A stretch of DNA of 64,000 nt, taken from assembly GCA_010909165.1 (NCBI GenBank), contig MU008194.1, forward strand, positions 248,001 through 312,000, in the 5' to 3' direction. The stretch is from Anthoceros angustus. Taxonomy: Eukaryota; Streptophyta; Anthocerotopsida; Anthocerotales; Anthocerotaceae. A program made the position numbers and the translations under genes. Shown piece after piece: positions 24,929-35,365 of this stretch. Positions within the stretch are counted from its first letter, which is position 1. Each line of letters begins with the position of its first letter. The notes below the pieces were generated by a model. It ran no database searches, had not been told where the DNA came from, and saw only the letters and a program-made list of their open reading frames with translations.

Positions 24929-27900
24929 ATGGATACACTGGCAGACAGGGGGGATTGCAGGCAGGGGCCATGCAGATCCCGGTCATCCAGCAACCCCAGA
25001 GAGTCCAAACGGCGGTCTCACCCGCATTTTCACCTGGCTGCAACGCAATCCATGAAGTTGGAGGGCTGGACGTCAGCTGCGGAGTCTATGCCACACGTCC
25101 CCGGGGCACCGCCGACGGGGGTGAATTGGAACAGTGGGAGCGGGGGCGGTGCCTGGATCAAGGCTCCCTCTGTCGCAGTGCCTCCGGTGGATTATTATGG
25201 CTACAGCAATGACGACGCGGAATCCAACTCGCCAAGGGGAAGAGGAGCCCAACATGTTGCCAAGAAGTTGGTCTTGGCGAGCAGAGACAAGGAGTCGTTA
25301 TTGGAGGAAATCATTGATCTGAAGAAAGCCCTGTCGGAGCAGGCACAGCACCTTAAGCTCCACAAGGTTCACTCATGCAGCGTCGAATTGGAAAACAGGT
25401 ATGTTCTCCTTGGCTCCCTTTGAATGAGAGTCCCTCGACCTGCAGCCAGCCTCGAAATCCACTGCCAAGTCAGATAACAGTCAGATCTCAGTTGTTTACC
25501 CCAGCAGCATTCTTCGTTCATCCACAGCACCATACTCTACCATTCGTCCTCATCATTTCGTCTGCTACCGTTGGAGCATTTGACTCTGTGTTATCTCTGA
25601 AGCAATACAACTTGCTTTATTCGACTCGTGCGCCTCTGTAACCTTAAATGTGAACCCCTTTCTGTAGAAGGGATCTCGTACCCATTGCTCCTGTTTCGAA
25701 GGGTGTCTTCGCCGTCTGGCCCAGCAGGGTCTGCTCTTGCTAGTTGGCAAGCGCAGACTTGCCATCTTGCCTGGGAATCACAGCGTTGCCCTGTGAGAAG
25801 ACAAAGAACTTCCAGTGCAGTCCCCATGGGACTGAGGACATCTCTTTCCAAGAGACCGAAAACGTATCTTCAAATCTAAGCCTCTCTGCATGTTGTTGAA
25901 ACCTCCCTCCCCTGCAGTCGGTGCCAAGCAAGTTCAGCAAAGGCTGGAGGGTGTGCTCCAGAAATCAGATATTCAAAGTAGGTCATCTTGTCGTGAAGTA
26001 TGCATTCAAATTATGCTGCGAATGCACCACAGGAAGTTGGAAAAGGATGTTGAGGATTTGGAGCTGGCGGGCAGTGGAGATGGTCCACGAACCGGTGGTT
26101 CAACTCGGTTGCGAGCTAAAATTCAAGGTTGGTCACACCCACAAACTACAAACCATCCTAGATTTGTGTCCTTCACATTACTCGCAAAATTTCTATCATA
26201 AGCTATAGTTGAAACAAAAAGCGTGAAATGTCTTGTTAGGCCTCAAGACAAGATGTGGGGATTTGCAATCGACATGTGATGCCCAACATGAAGAAATTGC
26301 TCTATTACGTCGTGACATTCGAGTTACACGAACTAGGGTGAGGATATGATTTTTTATGTGGATTAAAACATAAATGTGTAATATTCTCTCGTGTTCAAAT
26401 GGATTTTATACACCAGGAAATTGAAGTGGAGAGGGATGTTTTTGCTGGAGAAATTTCAAGACTGCAGAAGCTCATCAAAAGAATGAAAGGCTTGCATAAT
26501 CGTATTAGCTGTGAAAATCGGGAGCTTGGTCGTTTGAAAGATAAATCATGTCGTTTGGAAATGGCAAATGCACGACTGGAAAGTTGTATTTCTGTATGAT
26601 TCTGCGCTTTCACAGTTCCTTACTCTCTTTAGAAATTAAACATAATACTTCAATTTTCTAATGTTATATTTGTTTTGTTTGAAGGTTGTACATAAAACTT
26701 TAGAGAGGGCTAATAGAGAAGTAACCCAACACCGACATAAAGCAAATGAATCAGCTCTACAAGCTAAGAGGCATGCTAAACGTTGTAAAGAATTAGAGGA
26801 TCATGCAACCCTTTTGGAAGGCCTTTTAGAACAAGAGAGAATAGAAAAAAGAAAGCTACAAAAAAGGATCCATGACTTGGAGGAGGAGCTTGCGAAATTA
26901 GCTCATGAAAAGGAGACAAGACCCAATTCCAGATCTGACCTTAGGAGCAGAGGAGGACCTGTTGGAGAATCTTGGGGCTTCGGAGATGATAAAGGCGGAG
27001 GCTGGGACCATGATAGTGATAAGCACCACCATAGGAAACATAAAAAACACCATGGACATGAAGGTGGAGGTGGTTTGTTTTCTGGATTCTTTGGTGGCGG
27101 TGGTGGCAGTGGGGGTAGTGGTGGTGGGCGGGGTGGTGGCGGTGGGAGTGGGGGTGGCGGGAGTGGTGGAGTTGGAGGAGGTGGAGTTAAAGCCGAAACA
27201 GATGCAGCGGAACGTTTACCTCAAGGAAAGCAACCTGGGCATGGCGTAGATACCCCTCCTAAGGGCCATCCTCCAGGGCCTGGAGCTGGAGGGGGAGCAG
27301 TAGCAGCTTCAAAAGGAGCTGCAATAGCCAAAAAAGAAGTCGTAGTTCCAAAGTTAAATCTAGATGGACTCGAGGGTAAAGCTGAAGGGTTGATGTTTGA
27401 TAAAGACTCAAAACCTATTACTTTGCATGATAAGCATCAAAGAGGCTTTTTCGATAAGGAGCATAAGGAAATGGTGTACGACAAGGATAAACCTATCCCT
27501 AAGGATAAGGAGGGCAAGCCACTCTTTGATAAACGAGGTAATTCAATTTTCTATGATAAAAAAGGAGCAATCATTAAAACAAATAAAGAAGGGAACCCAT
27601 TATTCGATAAAGATGGAAGACCATTGTTTGACAAGAGTGGTAATCCTATTACCTATGACAAAGATGGAAATATCGTGCCAGCCAAAAAAGATGTTAAGGA
27701 TACAAAGACTAAGGATATTAAGATTACCCCGGGAGATATGGATGATAAATTTGCGAAAGATGCTGCGCCTATTCCCTTGCATGATAAGAGTGCTAGACCA
27801 TTGTTTGATGATGATCACAAACCTATAACATATGATAATCAAAATAAGCCTATACCCAGAGATAAGAATGGGAACCTATTGTACAATAAGAATGGATCTG

Positions 27901-29624
27901 CTGTATACTATGACAAAAATGGGAAAAGAATACCAACTGATGAGCAAGGTAGACCATTATTTGATGAATATGGTAGACCATTATTTGATAAAGACGGAAA
28001 TCCAATATACTACGATAAAGATGGCAATATTGTCGATAAATTTGGTCGTCCGCTCTTTGACAAAGATGGCAATCCAATTTATTATGATAAAGATGGTAAC
28101 AGAGTTGATAAAGATGGCAATAGACTTGATAAAGATGGTAATAGACTTGATAAAGATGGTAATAGACTTGATAAAGGTAGTAACCTACTTGACAAAGATG
28201 GTAAGTTATTGAGTAAAGGTGCAAAGGGCAAGGGCCCAGCAGAAGGTTATGATGAGTGGGGCAATAAGCTTGGTAGTCCCGAAGCTGAAAGGAGAAGGCT
28301 AGAAGAATTGGCAAAAGAGAAAAATAAATATCATATTACTGTCAATGATACTAATATTGACACTAATGAGTTTGAACTTGAAAAAGATAAAGATGGAAAT
28401 GTTTCCATAGATATATCACTAAAAAGTCCTCCAGGAGAACCAGAAGACTTAATCTTATCACCTCACGAGCTTCAACTTTTGGCACAACACAAAGAAGTTG
28501 CCAAAAGCACAGAGACCCTCATAGGAAAACATTTAGAAATCAAGGATGATACTAAGGAGATATTACATGATATAGATGAAACACATCATGCAAAATTGGA
28601 CCATGAACAAGAAGAGGTCCTAGATAAACAAATGAACGTAGCAAAGACTATGGAAGATATATTAGAAAAACATAAGGATGTAGCTAAGGCTATTGAAAAA
28701 GAAATAACAAGCCAAGAAGTTAAAGCAGCACTTAGAGCATCTAGGTCAGAGGGAGGAGAACATAGTGGACACGGGAAAAAAGTCAGCATAAAAGATCCAA
28801 GTGCTGAGGGTGGTGATGGATCCGGAAAGAGTGGAAAGCGCCGATCCTCAAGGAAAAGTAGTAGCAAATATGGTATCCATGCAAGTGAAAGTTCGGATGA
28901 AGAGGGAGGACAGAGTGCCAAATCTGGAAGGAAATCGATAGCTGGGACAGGGACTGGAGGTGATCCACACAGAAAAACCAGCAGGGTTGGAGGGGCTGGA
29001 CAAGACTCTGATCCCTTTGCTCGAGGAAAAGCAAGGGCAGGACAAGGAAAATCAACAGAAGAAGATGATAAGTTTGCACATGATACTAGACAAAGGATAT
29101 CAGTGCGAGAAGACATGGCACCTGAAAGGTTGGGTGGCCATGGTGAGGAGTATTTGGATCTACCTGCTACTGTGGAGTCTGTTGATGATGTCAAAAAAGC
29201 ATTTGGAGGGAAAATGGAGCGCCATTCATTTGATCATCATGCCCATGATCTTGCAAGTGTACATGATGATGTCAAAGACGTGCTGCATTCTGCATTGGAT
29301 TCAGTTCGAGGGCATGGAGAACAAGAAGGCCATGGTGGTACAAGTGGTGGTGGTCATGGTAGTTCAGATGATCCAAGTGGGTCTGGTGGGACAGGAGGGT
29401 CTAGTAGCCACGAGGGTGGCTCATCCGGTGGTGGTAGTGGTCGTAAAAAGCCATTTGGTGGAGCAGGTGTTCTACAACTTGGTCTCATAAAGGAAAACAT
29501 GAAAGAAGTTCTAGAGCACTTAGATAATATCAAGGGAGTATTGGTCCACAGAAAAGATGAGCCACATGAAGATGATAAACATGATGGTCAACATAAACAT
29601 GATGAACCCCCACATTCATCTTAA
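24929..29624 (+). CDS. Unrecognised coiled-coil protein with long DKDGN-type repeat domain
   Basis: Six exons with matching phases: 24929-25398, 25918-25977, 26033-26127, 26240-26337, 26417-26593 and 26685-29624, giving 1279 residues. Residues about 135-390 are coiled coil (ESLLEEIIDLKKALSEQ, LLEGLLEQERIEKRKLQ). A His/Lys-rich patch and a poly-Gly stretch follow (about 400-470). Residues about 530-820 are 25 or more short repeats of the form [FY]-D-K-D-G-N-P-[LI], ending in tandem DKDGNRL heptads. Then come a helical segment with two related blocks (HKEVAKSTETLIGKHL, NVAKTMEDILEKHKDVAKA), a Ser/Lys-rich basic part, and a Gly/His-rich tail. D-x-D-G loops recall calcium-binding turns, but no EF-hand helices flank them. 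No signal peptide or membrane helix is seen. I do not recognise the family. A structural or cytoskeletal role is a guess. Confidence 0.82.
27385..28245 (+). repeat. Coding repeat array (FDKDGNPxYYDKDGN units)
   Basis: Within the last exon of the coiled-coil gene, more than 25 units of 7-12 codons share the core Asp-Lys-Asp-Gly-Asn, often preceded by Phe or Tyr. Units pair as RPLFDKDGNPIYYDKDGN. Two such pairs (27975-28028 and 28047-28100) encode the same 18 residues but differ at the third or first base in 11 of 18 codons. From about 28100 to 28204 the array becomes a near-exact 21-bp tandem repeat (gataaagatggtaatagactt) encoding DKDGNRL. Confidence 0.9.
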
Positions 29625-31305
29625 GAGCAAGAAGTTAGGGATCTAAAATCCTGCAAACTATATTGAGCCATTAATCTATTAATAGCTCATTAGTTGATAG
29701 AAAGTGGCTGTTGAATATTTGTCATCTAAGAAATGACCTTACATGAACATGATATGCAAAAGCTCTTTTGAGCATTGATACATCTTGAATGGTGCCTCAT
29801 TTTACCAGCTTACAGCTTGCTCATGCAAGTTTTCATTAAGGGAGCTTGGTCTCCCATATTTATCCTATAGTTATGAGGTTCACCTTCATAATTATGTCCT
29901 ACTTTTTGTGACATATTCTGAATAAGAACCAACAACATCTTAAAAGAAATCACTTTTGTAGAAGAGGAGGATCTCAAACATTTTTAGAAGAAGTCTCAAA
30001 CATTTTTGGAGCTTCTCCCTGATTACATGTCAAAAACATGACTTGTTATTTTTTGGCTCATAATTTTGCTCTCGTAGTTAGAGATTTAATGAGCAAAGCG
30101 AAAAACAATTAGTTTTCATCTAAGAAATTTTAAACTCTATTTTTTTATAGTACTATGAAAGAATTATTTATTAACCATATCCAGAGCTAGGTGCTTGTAT
30201 TTAGTCAATTATGTAATTTTGAGAAGAATATTATTTAAGTTTTTTAATTATTTTTTTGCACCATTTCAAAGAAAATTTAGATGTACCTACGTATTAAAGA
30301 AATAAGAATTTCAAACTTGAGCATGAAACCATTAACAATCATTTTCAAAGATTTCACACTAGTGACAACTACAAGAAACTTGTGCACCTCATCACTAGAG
30401 GGCCATGACTAAAATATAATATATGAATAAATAATGAATAATTAATAAAAATAATATAAAATTTTATATTAATAATAATCTCAATTAGCATGCTCATATA
30501 TATTTTCCTTATTGTGAACCACTGATACACGAATGGAACACTAGATCCGAGTAGATATAATAAATTTTCAAAAGAAGAATTCTTGCTCCCCATTTTATGA
30601 TGAAGTATTTTCTTTGATTTCATGTATTGGTAGCTTTTGTCTACTATGAGGCTTGAGCAAATGAGTCTGATTTTTTTTTTAATTTGCTATTTTGAAAAAT
30701 AAATCAAAACAACCTCGAAGGAAAAATCTTCGGCTAGGGTTTTGATTCCCCTATGTTACATATCGTATTATCGCATTAAAAAGAGACGGTCCTCTTCTCA
30801 AGGTCATATGAATACGTGCCTAGATACCATCACATGAGTCTGATATCAAATTTTTAACATTTGTGTTCAATATCTATCCTACCGACTTCTATCCATCTGA
30901 ACCCTCTTCAATACATCCCAATTTATAACACAGCATCAAGTGAGTATAATCATGTATGAACATTCTTGAAGAAATTATCCTACATAGTCATAACGGTATT
31001 TAAACTATTTAAATAAAATTAAACATCCAAGCTCATAATTGTGAGAAAAATTTGGAGCAAAAAGCCTTGCAACCTTATAGCCATGCTAGCTTCGAGAAGA
31101 GGTACAGGCCTTAGTTTTTGTAAGAGGTAAGTCTCCTACTTCAGCATAATCCTGGACTGAAATGTATTTTCAAGGGGTATGTTAAAAAGTAGCTTGTTAA
31201 AAGGGCAATGCTTCCTCTTGTTCCGGGTCATTGTCTAGATGTCCGCGGGACGATCGGGAGAGATTCACTGGTGGGATATCTTTTTATATGATCGAGATTT
31301 CCATT
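29625..31305. other. AT-rich intergenic region
   Basis: About 1.7 kb of AT-rich sequence with no long frame, between the stop of the coiled-coil gene and the 3' end of the PPR pseudogene. Short hooks such as aaacatttttagaagaagtctcaaacatttttgg (29,970-30,010) are local duplications. I see no RNA gene. Confidence 0.5.
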
Positions 31306-33393
31306 CTACACATCTTCCTTTTCCTTCTCAGACAATGGCTTCAACACCAACTTTGTTTGTGGTACATGGCCCCCTTCTTCCTTCAGACGTTCATTCATGC
31401 TCTCAGCCTTGAATGAAATATCATGTCTCTTGTCTCCCACCACAAATGTATGTACCTGCTTCTTCACCTCAATCCCCGCCACTAAAGGTTTCTTGTTAGC
31501 TCCTGCTACCTTTCTCTGTGTTTCAATCCTCTCTACATCAGACCACATACCCACATCCGCGTAGACACTGGCCATGAGCACATATGCAGATTGATGCCAT
31601 GATGTTCAACCATGGAATCAAAGAGCTTGCGACCCTCACCAACCAGTCCCTCATGACTGCATGCTACTAGAAGGCAAGTAAATGTAGTAGCATCAGGCTG
31701 AACACCATCGACTAACATCTCCTCAAAACAAGCTAGGGCATTGTGACCTTCATCACAAGAACCACACCCGGCTATCAGGGCCGTCCATGTCACCACATCC
31801 TTTGTAGCCAGACTGTCAAACACCTGGCGTGCATCTTCCAGTTGGCCACTTGCATACTTGTCCACCAGGCAGGAGCCCAACAGTACGTTATCCAGCTGCC
31901 CTCTTTCCACAATGTGAGAGTGCAGCTGCTTGCCCTTCTGTAAGACACCAGTGCTTGCACAGGCCTTCAGAAGACAAGCAAGAGTAACATGGTCAGGTAA
32001 GACTAGGCCCTCCTTTTCCGTTTGTCCATACAGAACCAGCGCCTCCTGGCCGAGACCTTGCTGTGCATACCCAGCAATCAGGGCACTCCATGTCACCAGA
32101 TCCTTTGTGGCCAAGCTGTCAAAGACCTTGCGTGCATCTTCCAGTTAGCCACATTAAGCATACATGTCAACCAGGCAGGGGCCCACCAGCACATTGTCTA
32201 GATGTCCTCTTTCCACAATCTGCGATTGCAGCTGCCTTCCCTTCTGTAAGGTGCCAGCACTTGCACAGGCCTTCAGAAGGCAAGCAAACGTAACCTAGTT
32301 GGCCACAAGCAGGCCCTCTTGCTCCTTTTGTCCATACAGAACAAGCGCCTCCTGGTCAAGAACTTGCTGTGCATCCCCAGCAATCAGGGCCGTCCATGTC
32401 ACCACATCCTTTGTCGCCAAGCTGTCAAAAACCCGGCATGCATCTTCCATTTGGCCACATTTTGCATACATGTCCACCAGGTAGGTGCCCAAGAGCACGT
32501 TATCTACCTTTCCTCGTTCCACAATCTGCAAGTGAAGTTGCCTGCCCGTGTGCAAGGCACCAGTGCTCGCACAGGCCTTTAGAAGGCAAGCAAAGGCAAC
32601 CTGGTCAGCCACACGCAGGCCCCTCCTGCTCCATCTGTCCATGTAGCACTATCGCCTCTTGACCGAGTCCTTGCTGTGGATACCCAGCGATCAAGGCATT
32701 TACATCAGCACATCCTTGGTGGCCAAGCTGTCAAAAACCTGGCGTGCATCGTCCAGTTGGCCACATTTTGCATAGATGTCCACCAGGCAGGTGCCAACAA
32801 ACAGGTCAGGAGTAATTCCACTGGCAACACATCCCAGAGCACCTTTCTGCCAGATTCCAAGTCGCCGGCAAATGCACAAGCTTGCAAGGCAGCTATAAAG
32901 ACGTGAGCATCCGGATGCCTTCACACCTGAGCCCTGCATCTCATGGTACTGTCGTATAGCATCGTGAGTTTTCCCATGTTTAGCATGGGCGGAGATTATA
33001 GAGGACCACATAAAGGCATCCGGGTTTCCCCACCCTGGTCAACACATCCATGGCCTCCTGCAACCTACCTCCACAAGCATGCATGCGCAAGATATGGTTC
33101 CCCAAATACGTGTTCGACTCGTACTCTAGTTTGACAGTGAGAAGACGAACTCGTCGCCGAACAACCATATCCTTCTTAGCTGCACACAGCTTCAGCACAT
33201 TATAAAACACATACTGTGAAATAGGACAGTCTGTGAGCGCCAGCAATTCCAGGGCTCCAACAGCCTCAACAAGCTTCCCCTGTTGACATAAGGTGCTCAC
33301 GGTTGCAGCCGTTACGCGCATTTCAAATTCTGCAGGTCTGCTAGTGGAAGGACCAGGCATGTGCATATCCAACGAGCCCAGCTGCTCATCCAC
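31306..33393 (-). pseudogene. PPR protein pseudogene (PLS type, cut at start of DYW)
   Basis: The minus strand from 33393 reads as an organellar RNA-editing type PPR protein with PLS-type repeats. The signature units recur about every 100 codons: LVDMYAKCGQ, VFDSLATKDVVTWTALIAG, FACLLKACASTGAL. It is broken. Stops interrupt it at 32295-32297, 32154-32156 and 32145-32147, frames change near 33010 and 32650, and the segment after MVEHHGIN lacks roughly 60 codons, including the usual last PPR motifs. The carboxyl end has an E-type motif (IEVKKQVHTFVVGDKRH) and the first residues of a DYW domain (KEKEDV). The cytidine-deaminase part (HxE, CxxC) is absent. No introns are apparent, as usual in this family. 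Confidence 0.88.
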
Positions 33394-34504
33394 CCACGCT
33401 GGCTTGGAAGGGGTGTCCCGGACCCCTTCCGCCGGAAATCAGGCGACGGGAGCTCCTCTTATCCCGCCTGTTATCCCACCACATGGTAGGGTCCAGAAAA
33501 AATAGTCGCCACAAGAGCTCCTGCTCCTGTCGACGGCCATCTCTGGAAAATCCTTCTCCAGCCGTAGATTTTCTGGGAAATGCTGGGCCACCTATACTGC
33601 TGCACCTGCACCTCGAGCCACGCTTGCTCGCCAGCGATTCACTTCCTGAGGTGGGGTGGGGAGAATCGCCTCACAGAATCCCTGTAGACCCACCAATTGG
33701 CTGGGTCCACAAGTGATCCGATTGCCACATTGTGGCCAGCTTGCAGGCACACAGGCGCAAGCTTACAAACAAAGGCCAGCACAGCTCATACGCTACATCG
33801 TCTAGAGACTTCCATCACCTCAATGCACGCTTCATTTTCCAGAGTGCGACGATCGCTCCTCGCAACTCGACAGCAGTTCATTTTGCTGCCTCGCCTGGAG
33901 GAACAAAGAACCGATTTTTCATGTGCTGCATAAGCAGTAAGTACATAATCGGAGTCCTATGCGTAAAACGGTAGACCAGCCCATAGGCAGTCAGACTTAT
34001 AACTGAAACACCTAGAGCCCACCATCGAACCGTTTTGACATCGTCCAAACAATGGAGACTAACCCTAAACCTTCAATGGTGACTGAGCTGTGGCATCGAC
34101 CGATGCGCCCGGCTGTCGGGACCGTGCTTGAGCGTGGATGTAGGCAGGATGGCATATCCGAAATGAGGAAGAGTGCCACAGCAGGGTTTGCTGTGCAAAG
34201 ATAGGCGTTTGTTGAATGAAATCTTCAACATTGAGTCCATCTGTCCCTCGCACGGGGGACACAGATGTACGCAAAAAAGATATGGTTTTGCAGAGGATGC
34301 GATGCGCAACCCTGTTCTGCCACTAGTTGCGCATTTCCATCCTGAAGCAGCGGCCAGGTTTCCTGTGCAGCACAGGAAGGGTTGAAGAGGGACGTAGCGG
34401 TGTCCAACCTAGATGAAACCCTTGCACATGGCCTGGATTCCTTGTGCCCGGTCGATTGTCACCACATTGAGACTAGAGAGGGTACAAGGGAGGGGTAGGA
34501 TACC
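33394..34504. other. No recognisable gene
   Basis: Short frames on both strands (for example 33697-33974 plus, 34309-34065 minus) give no family match. This stretch should hold the upstream region of the PPR relic and the promoter of the small membrane-protein gene at 34505. Confidence 0.45.
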
Positions 34505-35059
34505 ATGAAAGACGAACGCGAAGCCTTAGCCCACATTGACAAGTCCCCGAGCTCGTGGAGTCTTGACAAACTCTCCCCCGAGCGGTTGCGAAGGCTCAAG
34601 CTCTATACTGGGCTTGGGCTTCTGGCCATAGGCCTGTCCGGAACCCTTGCCTTCTTCATTCGGAGGCAGAGGAAGGGGAGGAGGTTCAAAGGGTCCAATT
34701 ATGCCCGTAGCTTTCCCCGAGGTGACGCAGGCTTTGCGTCTGTGGGAAGACAACTCGAAACGGGACTCGAAATTGATGAATACGAGCATCGATATGAGAG
34801 GGGTGAGAGCTCCCGGCGCAGGGGTCCAAGGGACTTACGCGACATGGAGAACGCTCTTTTCAACACTACTCCTCCATCCAGTGTGGGGTACTCAGTTTAC
34901 TCAGACGACATCCCGTCTTATGAGTATGAGCAACCTCGGTCAGCTACATGGAGGAGTTTTGTTGGTATTCTCATCTTTGTGTTATCCATTTTTGTGATAG
35001 CATGGAGAAACGAACTCTTGGGAGACATGGATGACACAATAGAAACAGAGGACGACTAG
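34505..35059 (+). CDS. Small two-helix membrane protein, unknown function
   Basis: A single open frame of 184 codons from an ATG (MKDEREALAHIDKS) to TAG. It has a hydrophobic segment at about residues 34-52 (TGLGLLAIGLSGTLAFFI), followed at once by a basic run (RRQRKGRR). A polar acidic middle part with Tyr, Glu and Arg comes next, then a second hydrophobic helix at about 150-167 (FVGILIFVLSIFVIAW) and a short acidic tail (ETEDD). The basic-after-helix pattern suggests the middle loop faces the cytosol or stroma. I do not recognise the family. The clean frame and ordered hydropathy favour a real gene. No neighbour suggests its role. Confidence 0.6.
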   Translation: MKDEREALAHIDKSPSSWSLDKLSPERLRRLKLYTGLGLLAIGLSGTLAFFIRRQRKGRRFKGSNYARSFPRGDAGFASVGRQLETGLEIDEYEHRYERGESSRRRGPRDLRDMENALFNTTPPSSVGYSVYSDDIPSYEYEQPRSATWRSFVGILIFVLSIFVIAWRNELLGDMDDTIETEDD

Positions 35060-35365
35060 ATTTTGAGTGATCCATTTCCACAGCAGGAGGCACTTTCCGA
35101 TGACGCTGAACAGTCCTGACAGTAGATGGAAGGGCTTTAAGGTCTCTTCGAAGAGATGCCTAACCCAACTTTAGTCTTAGGGCACGTAGGACGTTACAAA
35201 TTTTTCCTATTGAGGATGCTAGCATGACTCAGCAACCATCACCAACCACCTAAGGCCATTAGTGATTATCTCCGGACAGGTTCCTCCGGAGGAAGTGCGA
35301 AGGGAGCCAGTTCACCTATCTCAGGATGATCACCCTGTCATGGAAAAGTGCAACGAGTCAGAACA

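Noticed and set aside
27385-28245. Reading the DKDGN units as EF-hands
   Set aside because: The 12-residue EF loop pattern and its flanking helices are missing. Units are 7-12 residues with Phe/Tyr-Asp starts, so only a loose resemblance to a calcium-binding turn remains.
26905-29490. Plus- and minus-strand frames overlapping the DKDGN gene
   Set aside because: They are shadows of the repetitive coding sequence in other frames. Only the frame ending at 29624 gives continuous splice phases.
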